This document shows, piece by piece, positions 13,272 through 19,075 of a DNA stretch of 19,075 nucleotides. Under the pieces are notes generated by a model that saw only the letters and a list, made by a program, of their open reading frames with translations, made no database searches and was not told the DNA's origin. Each line of letters starts with the position of its first letter. Positions within the stretch are counted from its first letter, which is position 1. A program made the position numbers and the translations under genes. Source of the DNA: CAZTXD01 sp964617995 (lineage in GTDB: Bacteria > Actinomycetota > Acidimicrobiia > Spongiisociales > ZC4RG35); assembly GCA_964617995.1 (NCBI GenBank), contig CAZTXD010000063.1, positions 1-19,075 of the forward strand. The letters are read 5' to 3'.

Positions 13272-13418
13272 ATGGAGGTCACACCCGAGGAAAGGCAGCG
13301 ATTGGAGGAGGCGCTTGCCCGACTGGAGGAGCTCGATCCCGCCGAGATACCCGACCAGGCCGCCCGTCTCGCCGATCTGCTGGAGCGGTTGCTCGACCCT
13401 CCCGAGGAGGCAGTCTGA
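13272..13418 (+). CDS. Conserved 48-residue protein preceding tlyA (Rv1693-type by position)
   Basis: A short gene that fills the gap between the HAD phosphatase and tlyA. It reads ATG to TGA with 48 residues, starting MEVTPEERQRLEEAL and containing DPAEIPDQAARLADLLERLLD. The leucine/glutamate pattern predicts two amphipathic helices joined by a DPAEIPD loop. No cysteines, signal or membrane segment are present. M. tuberculosis has a similarly tiny gene (Rv1693, 58 residues) in exactly this slot between Rv1692 and tlyA, so I infer it is the same conserved element; sequence similarity was not tested. The -10-like GATAAT 7 nt upstream and the perfect Shine-Dalgarno near its 3' end suggest it is translated and coupled to tlyA. 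Function unknown. Confidence 0.72.
   Translation: MEVTPEERQRLEEALARLEELDPAEIPDQAARLADLLERLLDPPEEAV
13405..13410 (+). promoter_or_regulatory. Strong Shine-Dalgarno that fixes the tlyA start at CTG
   Basis: AGGAGG, a complete anti-SD complement, lies within the last codons of the small upstream gene and ends 4 nt before CTG 13415. No ATG, GTG or TTG in the tlyA frame lies at a usable distance downstream until GTG 13445, 34 nt away. Confidence 0.65.
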
Positions 13419-14179
13419 CCCGCGCCCGTCTCGACGTCGAACTGGTGCGGCGCGGCTTGGCTCCGAGCCGCAGCGAGGCACGTCGTCTGGTGGGGGACGG
13501 GTCGATCATCGTTCGCGGCATTCCCACGCCCAAAGCGGCGACGCTGGTGAGCCGGGACACACCCATCGCCCTCACCGAGCCGCCCGGCTACGTCGGGAGA
13601 GGAGCTCTGAAGCTCCGGGGCGCGCTAGACACCTTCGGGATCGATGTCGCCGGCCTGCGTGTTCTCGACGCCGGCGCGTCCACCGGGGGATTCACCCACC
13701 TCCTCCTGGAGAGAGGGGCGGCGGAGGTGGTGGCCCTGGACGTGGGTCACGGCCAGCTGGACGAACGTCTCCGACGCGACGGGAGAGTGGTGGTGATGGA
13801 GAGGACCAACCTCCGCCACGTCACCGCCGACCAGACCGGAGGCCGGTTCCCGTTGATCGTGGGGGACCTGTCGTTCATCTCTCTCTGCACGGTGGCGGCT
13901 GCCCTGGCGGGATTGGCCGAACCCGGAGGTGACCTGGTCCTCCTGATCAAGCCTCAGTTCGAGGCCGGTAAGGGTGAGGTGGGCAAAGGGGGCATCGTGC
14001 GAGACGAGACGATCCGACGTAGGGCGGTGGAGAAGGTCCTGGCGTGCCTGGCTGAGGAGTCCCTTGGGGCCATCGGTCTCACGTCTTCGCCTCTAACGGG
14101 CACGGGAGGCAACCGGGAGGTCTTCGCCTGGTGCCGGGCCGGAGCCCGGCGAGTCGGCGACCTGGAGGTGCCGGCGTGA
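13415..14179 (+). CDS. tlyA: TlyA-family rRNA 2'-O-methyltransferase (S4 domain + FtsJ-like), CTG start
   Basis: SAM-dependent enzyme that in mycobacteria 2'-O-methylates 16S C1409 and 23S C1920; its loss gives capreomycin resistance. 254 residues when begun at CTG 13415, close to the mycobacterial 268. S4 RNA-binding domain about 1-60 (TRARLDVELVRRGLAPSRSEARRLVGDGSIIVRG), linker with GRGALKL (61-67, Lys66), SAM motif LDAGASTGGF (84-93), then DLSFISL (Asp151) and KPQFEAGK (Lys179), and GNREVFAW supplying the final acidic residue of the K-D-K-E-type set. The frame is open to 13220, but the extra upstream residues are Arg/Pro/Gly-rich shadow sequence of the HAD and small genes. The CTG aligns with the initiator Met of M. 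tuberculosis TlyA, has AGGAGG 4 nt upstream, and overlaps the previous stop as CTGA. The next start, GTG 13445, would remove ten conserved S4 residues. Confidence 0.9.
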   Translation: MTRARLDVELVRRGLAPSRSEARRLVGDGSIIVRGIPTPKAATLVSRDTPIALTEPPGYVGRGALKLRGALDTFGIDVAGLRVLDAGASTGGFTHLLLERGAAEVVALDVGHGQLDERLRRDGRVVVMERTNLRHVTADQTGGRFPLIVGDLSFISLCTVAAALAGLAEPGGDLVLLIKPQFEAGKGEVGKGGIVRDETIRRRAVEKVLACLAEESLGAIGLTSSPLTGTGGNREVFAWCRAGARRVGDLEVPA

Positions 14180-14988
14180 AGGTCGGGTTGGTCGTCCACG
14201 ACGGACGGGGCGAGGTGATCGAGTTCGCCCGTGTTTTCCTGGACGCTGCCGCCCAAGCGGGGGTGGCGGTGGTGGCCGACGAGGCGGTAGCGGAAGCAGT
14301 GGACCCCGAGCGGCTCTCCCCGGGCACACCCGACGTAGTGGTGGCCGTGGGGGGAGACGGGACGATGCTGGCCGCCGTGCAGGTAGCGCTCGAGCACGAC
14401 GCCCCCCTCTTCGGCTTCAATCTCGGGACGATCGGATTCCTGACCGAAGCCGAACCCACGGACATGGAGGCGGTGCTGGCGGCGTTGGCGTCCGGCTCGT
14501 TCACAACCGTGCCGAGGATGGGCCTGTCGGCCACTCTGAAGGGCTCTGCGGCTCAGGGCCTCAACGACGTGGTGGTGGAGAAGATCGACACGCTTCGCCT
14601 GGTGCATCTGGACGTGGAGGTCGACGGTGAGCCGTTCATGACCTACCGCGCCGACGGCCTCATCGCCGCCACCCCGACAGGGTCGACCGCCTACAGCTTC
14701 TCCGCGGGGGGACCACTGGTCGACCACTCCATCGAGGCGATCCTCGTGACACCGGTCGCCTCCCATTCCCTCTTCGCCCGAACGGTGGTGTTACCCCGCG
14801 ACACTGTGATCCGGGTGACGCCGCGGCAGGGCCGGCCGGTCCGGGTGAGCGTCGACAAGGTCCCTCTGGGCGAGGCTGTCGACGGCGACACCGTCGAGAT
14901 CCGTCGGGCATCGGAGCCGGTGCATTTCGTGAGGTTCCATCCGTTGTCGTTTGCCCGGGCGATAACCGAGAAGTTCCGGCTGGAGTAG
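14176..14988 (+). CDS. nadK: NAD kinase
   Basis: Phosphorylates NAD+ to NADP+ with ATP or polyphosphate, the only route to NADP. 270 residues. The GGDGT nucleotide-binding loop is at 59-63 (VVAVGGDGTMLAA). GFNLGTIGFLTEAEP follows, then the LNDVVVEK segment at the NE/D-motif position. TYRADGLIAATPTGSTAYSFSAGGPLVDH is the conserved substrate-binding region, with PVASHSLFARTVVLP near the end. GTG 14176 overlaps the tlyA stop (GTGA); the frame is open to 14131 but only inside tlyA. It sits five bases upstream of recN. tlyA-nadK-recN is the same order as in M. tuberculosis (tlyA, ppnK, recN). Confidence 0.96.
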   Translation: MKVGLVVHDGRGEVIEFARVFLDAAAQAGVAVVADEAVAEAVDPERLSPGTPDVVVAVGGDGTMLAAVQVALEHDAPLFGFNLGTIGFLTEAEPTDMEAVLAALASGSFTTVPRMGLSATLKGSAAQGLNDVVVEKIDTLRLVHLDVEVDGEPFMTYRADGLIAATPTGSTAYSFSAGGPLVDHSIEAILVTPVASHSLFARTVVLPRDTVIRVTPRQGRPVRVSVDKVPLGEAVDGDTVEIRRASEPVHFVRFHPLSFARAITEKFRLE

Positions 14989-14993
14989 AGGGG

Positions 14994-16592
14994 ATGATCG
15001 ACGAGATCGCCGTTCGCAATCTGGGCGTGATAGAGGCTGCTCGCATCGAGCCAGGGGGAGGTCTCACCGTCATCACCGGCGAGACGGGCACCGGCAAGAC
15101 GCTGCTCCTGGGTGCGTTGAGGCTGCTGCTGGGCGGGGACTCGCGGCCCGAGTTGATCGGGCCCTTCGGGGATGAGGCCGTCGCCGAGGGGAGATTCGTC
15201 GATGCGGAGGAGCAGGAGGTCGGGGCGGCGCGCCGGCTTCCCCGGGACGGACGCAGCCGGGCATACCTCGACGGGGCTATAGCCTCGGCCCGGGCGCTGG
15301 AAGACCGGATAGCCCACCTGGTGGACGTGGTCGGCCAGAACGAGCATCTCTCGTTGACGAGACCGGGGGAGGCCCGAGTCCTGGTCGATCGTGTCCTCGA
15401 CGAGGAGGGAGTGGTGGCCCGCGACGGCTATCACCGGGCGTGGGACACCCATCGGGAGGCGCTGGCCGCTCGCCACCGTCTGGGCGGTGACCGTGCCGCG
15501 CTGGCACGAGAGCTGGACCTGGTGGCGTTCCAGAGCGAGGAGATAACAGGAGCCGGCTTCACGGAGGGCGAAGACGTCGAACTGGAGCAACTGGGGCAGC
15601 GTCTGCGCCACTCCGACGAGATCGTCGCCTCCCTCGCCGAGGCGCTCGAGCACATCGCCACAGGGAGGGATGGCGTGGGCGAGGCGGTGGCATCGGTGCG
15701 CAAGGCGGCTCGTCTCGACTCCACGCTGGAGGAGCTGGCCGGCTCCCTGTCGGGGGCGGTCGACACGTTGGGGGACTTGGGGCAGCGGCTTCGCATCACC
15801 GCGGAGGGCATCGACCGTGACCCCGAGCGGCTGGAGCTGGTGGAGAGCCGCCTCACCGAGCTGGGAGAGCTGAGACAAAAGTACGGGCGGACCCTCGAAG
15901 ACATTCTCGCCTTCGGAGCGGAAGCCACCCGCAGACGACAGGAGCTGGAGAGCCTCCTCGAGCGAGCCGACATCATCGACGAGGAAGTAGCCGCGTCCGA
16001 GGCCTCTCTCGAGGCGGCCGGCCACGGCCTACGGGAGGCCCGCATCCGCGCCGGGAAGCGACTGGCCGAAGACGCCGTGGGCCACCTTCGGGACCTGGGG
16101 TTCGGCGACCCCATAGTCGTCGTGGACGTGGCACAGGCCGAGCCGGGTCCCTCCGGAGCAGACTCTGTCGCACTCCTGTTCGCCTCCGACTCGCGCCTCA
16201 CCCCCCGGCCGGTGGGCGAGGTGGCGTCGGGCGGGGAGCTCAGCCGGCTGGTGCTGGCGCTGCGTCTCGCCGGAGGGCGGGGGGAGGCACGCACGCTCGT
16301 GTTCGACGAGATCGACTCCGGCATCGGAGGGGCCACGGCCCTCGCCCTCGGTCGAAAGCTCTCGGACCTGGCCGCCGACCGGCAGGTCCTGTGCGTGACC
16401 CACCTTCCCCAGGTGGCGGCGTTCGCGGACCGCCATTACGTGGTGTCCAGAGAAGGAAACACCGCCACGGTGGCGAGCATCGACGCCGGCAGCCGGGTCG
16501 AGGAGCTGGCGCGCATGCTGGCGGGACTGCCCGAATCCGACCGGGGGCGACAGGCGGCGGAGGAGCTGCTGGACATGGCGACCGCCGGATGA
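14994..16592 (+). CDS. recN: DNA repair protein RecN
   Basis: SMC-like ATPase acting early in double-strand-break repair. 532 residues, slightly shorter than many RecN proteins (about 550-590), the difference lying in the coiled-coil region. The N-terminal IAVRNLGVIEAARIEPGGG is typical, with Walker A at 29-36 (GETGTGKT; Thr replaces the more usual Ala-Gly-Lys-Ser context but is a valid P-loop). VDVVGQNEHLSL corresponds to the Q-loop GQHEHQ region. Residues about 150-360 are the helical coiled-coil arms. The ABC signature VASGGELSRLVLAL begins at about 410, Walker B is TLVFDEIDSGIGG (434-446), and the H-loop is CVTHLPQVAAFAD. ATG 14994 has a gagggg Shine-Dalgarno and lies 5 nt after the nadK stop, so the genes are co-transcribed. 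Confidence 0.95.
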   Translation: MIDEIAVRNLGVIEAARIEPGGGLTVITGETGTGKTLLLGALRLLLGGDSRPELIGPFGDEAVAEGRFVDAEEQEVGAARRLPRDGRSRAYLDGAIASARALEDRIAHLVDVVGQNEHLSLTRPGEARVLVDRVLDEEGVVARDGYHRAWDTHREALAARHRLGGDRAALARELDLVAFQSEEITGAGFTEGEDVELEQLGQRLRHSDEIVASLAEALEHIATGRDGVGEAVASVRKAARLDSTLEELAGSLSGAVDTLGDLGQRLRITAEGIDRDPERLELVESRLTELGELRQKYGRTLEDILAFGAEATRRRQELESLLERADIIDEEVAASEASLEAAGHGLREARIRAGKRLAEDAVGHLRDLGFGDPIVVVDVAQAEPGPSGADSVALLFASDSRLTPRPVGEVASGGELSRLVLALRLAGGRGEARTLVFDEIDSGIGGATALALGRKLSDLAADRQVLCVTHLPQVAAFADRHYVVSREGNTATVASIDAGSRVEELARMLAGLPESDRGRQAAEELLDMATAG

Positions 16593-16606
16593 CCTATCCG
16601 GGTGGC

Positions 16607-16612
16607 TACTCT
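16607..16612 (+). promoter_or_regulatory. -10 element for leaderless crotonase/acyl-CoA synthetase transcript
   Basis: TACTCT matches TAnnnT and ends 7 nt before ATG 16620. No ribosome-binding site lies before that ATG. The in-frame GTG at 16602 overlaps the promoter region and adds only six unconserved residues, so the ATG is preferred. Confidence 0.5.
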
Positions 16613-16619
16613 CGATGAC

Positions 16620-17387
16620 ATGAGCTGGAGCCACATCGAGGTCGACCGGAAGGGACCGCGGGTCACCGTTCACCTGGCCAGGCCGGAAAAGCGCAACGCC
16701 CTCAGCCTCGAACTCATGACAGAGGTCACCAAGGCACTCCGGGAGGTCCCGGGCGACGCCCGGGCGGTGGTGGTGGCGGCGGAAGGGCCGGCGTTCTCCG
16801 CCGGCCACGACCTGTCGGAGATGATCGACCGCCCCCAGTCCTTCTACGACGATCTGTTCGGAGTCTGCACCGAGATGATGGAGACGATCCAGGCGATACC
16901 CCAGCCGGTCATAGCCCGTGTCCACGGTGTGGCCACGGCGGCCGGCTGCCAGCTGGTCGCTTCCTGCGACCTGGCGGTCGCCTCCACCGAGGCGTGGTTC
17001 GGGACCCCGGGGGTGAAGATCGGGCTGTTCTGCACGACGCCGGCCGTCCCCCTCGTACGAGCCATCGGACGGAAACGGGCGATGGAGATGCTGCTCACGG
17101 CCCGTGTCGTCGACGCCGACACCGCCCTCGCCTGGGGTCTCGTCAACCGGGTGGTCCCGCCCCAGGACCTCGACGCCGCCGTCGACGAGTACGTGGGGAC
17201 GATCGCCGGTTTCAGCAGTCACGTGATCGCCCTGGGCAAAGACACCTTCTACCGCCAGACCAACGTGTCCCAAAAGGAGGCCTACGGCGTCGCCTCGCCC
17301 GTCATGGCCGCCAACGCCGGTGACGAGCATGCCCAGGAAGGCATGTCGGCGTTCCTGGAGAAGCGTCGTCCCGTGTGGCCCGACTGA
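16620..17387 (+). CDS. Crotonase-fold protein (enoyl-CoA hydratase/isomerase family, ECHDC3-like)
   Basis: 255-residue crotonase-superfamily protein binding acyl-CoA. Family features are LARPEKRNALSLELM (19-33), the oxyanion-hole segment AFSAGHDLSEM (58-68) with the CoA-contact A-G-x-D, GVATAAGCQLVASCDLAVAS (103-122), and GTPGVKIGLFCTTPAVPLVRAIG (128-150). The FCTTPAVPL run and spacing resemble the ECHDC3 group. Both hydratase catalytic glutamates appear replaced: the first, in the usual GGGCEL motif, by Gln111, and the second, in the usual GQPEI motif, by Gly131. It is therefore unlikely to be an ordinary enoyl-CoA hydratase and could be an isomerase, a hydrolase or a binding protein. It lies 37 nt upstream of an acyl-CoA synthetase, so a joint role in acyl-CoA metabolism is inferred. 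Confidence 0.86.
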   Translation: MSWSHIEVDRKGPRVTVHLARPEKRNALSLELMTEVTKALREVPGDARAVVVAAEGPAFSAGHDLSEMIDRPQSFYDDLFGVCTEMMETIQAIPQPVIARVHGVATAAGCQLVASCDLAVASTEAWFGTPGVKIGLFCTTPAVPLVRAIGRKRAMEMLLTARVVDADTALAWGLVNRVVPPQDLDAAVDEYVGTIAGFSSHVIALGKDTFYRQTNVSQKEAYGVASPVMAANAGDEHAQEGMSAFLEKRRPVWPD

Positions 17388-17424
17388 ACCGTCCCACCCA
17401 TCCCGACCGGAGACGAGGAACTCG

Positions 17425-19032
17425 ATGACCGAGCGTGTCGACGTCACTCAACTCACACCCCTCCTGTTCATGGAACGCTCCTCTCAGGTCTTCCCCGAGA
17501 AGACGGCCATCTCCTATGGGGAGCGAACACTCGACCACGCCCAGATGGCCCGGGAGGTCCAGCGAGTAGCGGGAGGGCTGGCCGGCCAGGGCGTGGGGGA
17601 GGGCGACCGGGTCGCCTATCTGATGCCGAACCTCCCGGAGATGCTCATCGGCCACTTCGCCGTGCCTCTCCTCCGCGCCGTGTTGGTGGCGATCAACACC
17701 CGGCTGTCAGGACCGGAGGTCGCCTACATCCTGCAGCACTCGGAGGCGAAGGTGCTGGTTATTGACACGGCCCTCCTCGGGCCGCTCCGCCCTCACATCG
17801 GCGAGTGTCCCGACCTGGAGATGGTCGTGCAGGTGGCGGACGTGGAGCCGACGGCGGAGCTCGCCGTGGCGACCATCCCCTATGGGGAGCTGGTGGACGG
17901 CGGCGACGGCGACGAGAGGCCGTGGCGGGTCGACGACGAGCTGCGGCCCATCTCCATCAACTACACGTCGGGCACCACGGGGAGGCCGAAAGGAGTCCAG
18001 TACAGCCACCGGGGGGCCTATCTCAACGCTTTGGCGGAGCTGGTCCACGCCCGGGTCGGCCCCGACTCCGTGTTCCTGTGGACGCTGCCGATGTTCCACT
18101 GCAACGGCTGGTGCTTCACCTGGGCCGTCACCGGTGTCGGAGCCCGGCACGTGTGCCTCCGCGAGGTCGACTACACCCACATCTGGCGTCTCATCGAGTC
18201 GGAGGGCGTCACCCATTTCAACGGCGCTCCTCCCGTGCTCCTCGGCGTCGCCAACCATCCCGATGCTGCTGCTCTCCCCGAGGGATTCACCATCACCACC
18301 GCCGCCGCTCCCCCCAACCCGGTGACCCTGGCCCGGCTCGAGGATCTGGGGGCGCACATCGTCCACGTCTACGGGCTCACCGAGACGTACGGACCCTACA
18401 CCGTCTGCGAGTGGCAGCCGGGATGGAACGACCTGGAGTCGAAAGACCGGTCCCGCTTTCTCTCCCGGCAAGGAGTCGCCTATCTGGGCGCTGATCCGGT
18501 ACGGGTGGTGGACGAGGACATGAAAGACGTCCCGCGGGATGGGGCGACCCTCGGTGAGGTGGTGATGCGGGGCAACAACGTGATGATGGGCTACTACGCC
18601 GACCCCGAGGCGACCGCTCACGCCTTCCGGGGGGGCTGGTTCCACTCCGGTGACCTGGCGGTGTGGCATCCCGACGGTTACATCGAGCTGAGAGACCGGG
18701 CCAAGGACATCATCATCTCCGGGGGCGAGAACATCTCCACGATCGAGGTGGAGCAGGCCATCGTGTCCCATCCCGCCGTACTGGAGGCGGCGGTGGTGGC
18801 CGTGCCCGACGACAAATGGGGGGAGCGCCCCAAGGCGTTCGTCGTCCTCAAGGACGGCAAGGTCGCATCCGGCGAGGACATCATCGCCCACGTGCGCGAT
18901 GCCCTCGCTCATTACAAGGCGCCCGACCGCGTCGAGATCGTCGCCGAGTTGCCCCGGACCTCCACCGGCAAGATCCAGAAGTACGTGCTGCGGGAGGCCG
19001 AATGGACCGGCCACTCCTCGCGCATCCACTGA
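17425..19032 (+). CDS. AMP-dependent acyl-CoA synthetase (FadD/AAE-like)
   Basis: ANL-superfamily ligase that adenylates a carboxylic acid with ATP and transfers it to CoA. 535 residues. The P-loop NYTSGTTGRPKGVQ lies at 179-192. LPMFHCNGWCF is a substrate-tunnel region typical of medium/long-chain acyl-activating enzymes of the AAE/ACSF2 type. NGAPPVLL, then HVYGLTETYGPYT (A5-type motif) follow. GGWFHSGDLAVWHPDGYIEL carries the ribose-binding Asp, RDRAKDIIISGGENIS is the hinge region, and RTSTGKIQKYVLRE near the C-terminus holds the adenylation lysine Lys516. ATG 17425 has an aggaa ribosome-binding site 4 nt upstream. The frame is open to 17320 but only inside the previous gene. It is probably co-transcribed with the crotonase gene 37 nt upstream. 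Chain length is not decidable; the FHCNGW motif fits medium/long or aromatic acids. Confidence 0.93.
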   Translation: MTERVDVTQLTPLLFMERSSQVFPEKTAISYGERTLDHAQMAREVQRVAGGLAGQGVGEGDRVAYLMPNLPEMLIGHFAVPLLRAVLVAINTRLSGPEVAYILQHSEAKVLVIDTALLGPLRPHIGECPDLEMVVQVADVEPTAELAVATIPYGELVDGGDGDERPWRVDDELRPISINYTSGTTGRPKGVQYSHRGAYLNALAELVHARVGPDSVFLWTLPMFHCNGWCFTWAVTGVGARHVCLREVDYTHIWRLIESEGVTHFNGAPPVLLGVANHPDAAALPEGFTITTAAAPPNPVTLARLEDLGAHIVHVYGLTETYGPYTVCEWQPGWNDLESKDRSRFLSRQGVAYLGADPVRVVDEDMKDVPRDGATLGEVVMRGNNVMMGYYADPEATAHAFRGGWFHSGDLAVWHPDGYIELRDRAKDIIISGGENISTIEVEQAIVSHPAVLEAAVVAVPDDKWGERPKAFVVLKDGKVASGEDIIAHVRDALAHYKAPDRVEIVAELPRTSTGKIQKYVLREAEWTGHSSRIH

Positions 19033-19043
19033 CATCCCGTTTT

Positions 19044-19075
19044 CGCGCATCGAATGCGCGCTATAGCGCGCATTC
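19044..19075. terminator. Palindromic hairpin region at the window end (terminator-like)
   Basis: Bases 19052-19075 form a perfect 24-nt palindrome with half-site gaatgcgcgcta, ending exactly at the last base of the window. An overlapping alternative stem pairs cgcgcat (19044-19050) with atgcgcg (19054-19060) across a 3-nt loop. It starts 11 nt after the acyl-CoA synthetase stop, where a terminator would be expected, but a U-tract cannot be assessed because the sequence stops. It could equally be a dispersed palindrome that broke an assembly. Confidence 0.45.

Noticed and set aside
13220..13414. tlyA starting at ATG 13220 inside the HAD gene
   Set aside because: It would add 65 Gly/Arg/Pro-rich residues absent from the family and overlap two other genes; the CTG with AGGAGG explains the conserved N-terminus better.
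14691..16025. A 444-codon minus-strand open frame opposite nadK and recN
   Set aside because: It spans two confidently identified genes on the other strand and shows no family motifs; typical shadow of GC-rich codon usage.

Overview
The window is a dense, high-GC stretch with every recognisable gene on the + strand. Gene content and order point to an actinobacterium: a Pup-proteasome locus (prcA, pafA, pafB, pafC) running into tatB-tatC-helY, a DUF4193-type zinc-ribbon protein, and a phosphatase / small ORF / tlyA / nadK / recN block. The first block follows Mycobacterium tuberculosis Rv2097c-Rv2092c in order and the last follows Rv1692-Rv1696. In M. tuberculosis these are separate loci. Here they lie within about 8 kb of each other, which suggests a deep-branching actinobacterial lineage (an Acidimicrobiia-like group is a guess). 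No tRNA, rRNA, transposase, integrase, phage gene or CRISPR array is visible. The longest non-coding gap is about 135 bases.

Layout. 1-1958: 3' part of prcA (cut by the window edge) and pafA. 1959-2093: a gap holding an unusual array of eleven 7-nt units with inverted-repeat character. 2094-3946: pafB and pafC (WYL regulators, ATGA overlap). 4015-4305: a small protein with two CxxC knuckles. 4422-8028: tatB, tatC and helY, chained by GTGA overlaps. 8028-8903: a lipid (diacylglycerol-type) kinase. 8976-11103: an acidic DUF4193-like protein, a dolichyl/polyprenyl-phosphate-mannose-synthase-type glycosyltransferase, a GNAT acetyltransferase and a Nudix hydrolase, all overlapping. 11141-16592: an M20 peptidase, a HAD phosphatase, a 48-codon small gene, tlyA, nadK and recN. 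16620-19032: a crotonase-fold protein and an acyl-CoA synthetase. The window ends exactly on a perfect 24-nt palindrome.

How the genes fit together. The first part covers pupylation (PafA), protein degradation (PrcA) and the PafBC DNA-damage regulator. Next come twin-arginine export (TatB/TatC) and RNA unwinding (HelY). The middle is a mix of lipid and glycolipid metabolism with housekeeping enzymes. The tlyA block combines rRNA 2'-O-methylation, NADP synthesis and DNA repair. The last pair probably acts on acyl-CoAs.

Expression. Nearly every junction inside a block is an ATGA, GTGA or longer overlap, implying translational coupling. Where a block or sub-block begins, a TAnnnT-like hexamer repeatedly sits 6-7 nt upstream of the start codon with no Shine-Dalgarno sequence (pafA, tatB, M20 peptidase, the 48-codon ORF, the crotonase). 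This is the layout of leaderless transcription common in actinobacteria, and it was used here to refine several starts. tlyA appears to start at a CTG codon coupled to the small upstream gene.

Nothing in the window is a clear-cut new multi-gene system. The most unusual items are the heptamer array upstream of pafB, the CTG start of tlyA, the recurrent leaderless promoter geometry, the extremely acidic extension on the DUF4193-like protein, and the crotonase-fold protein lacking both usual catalytic glutamates.
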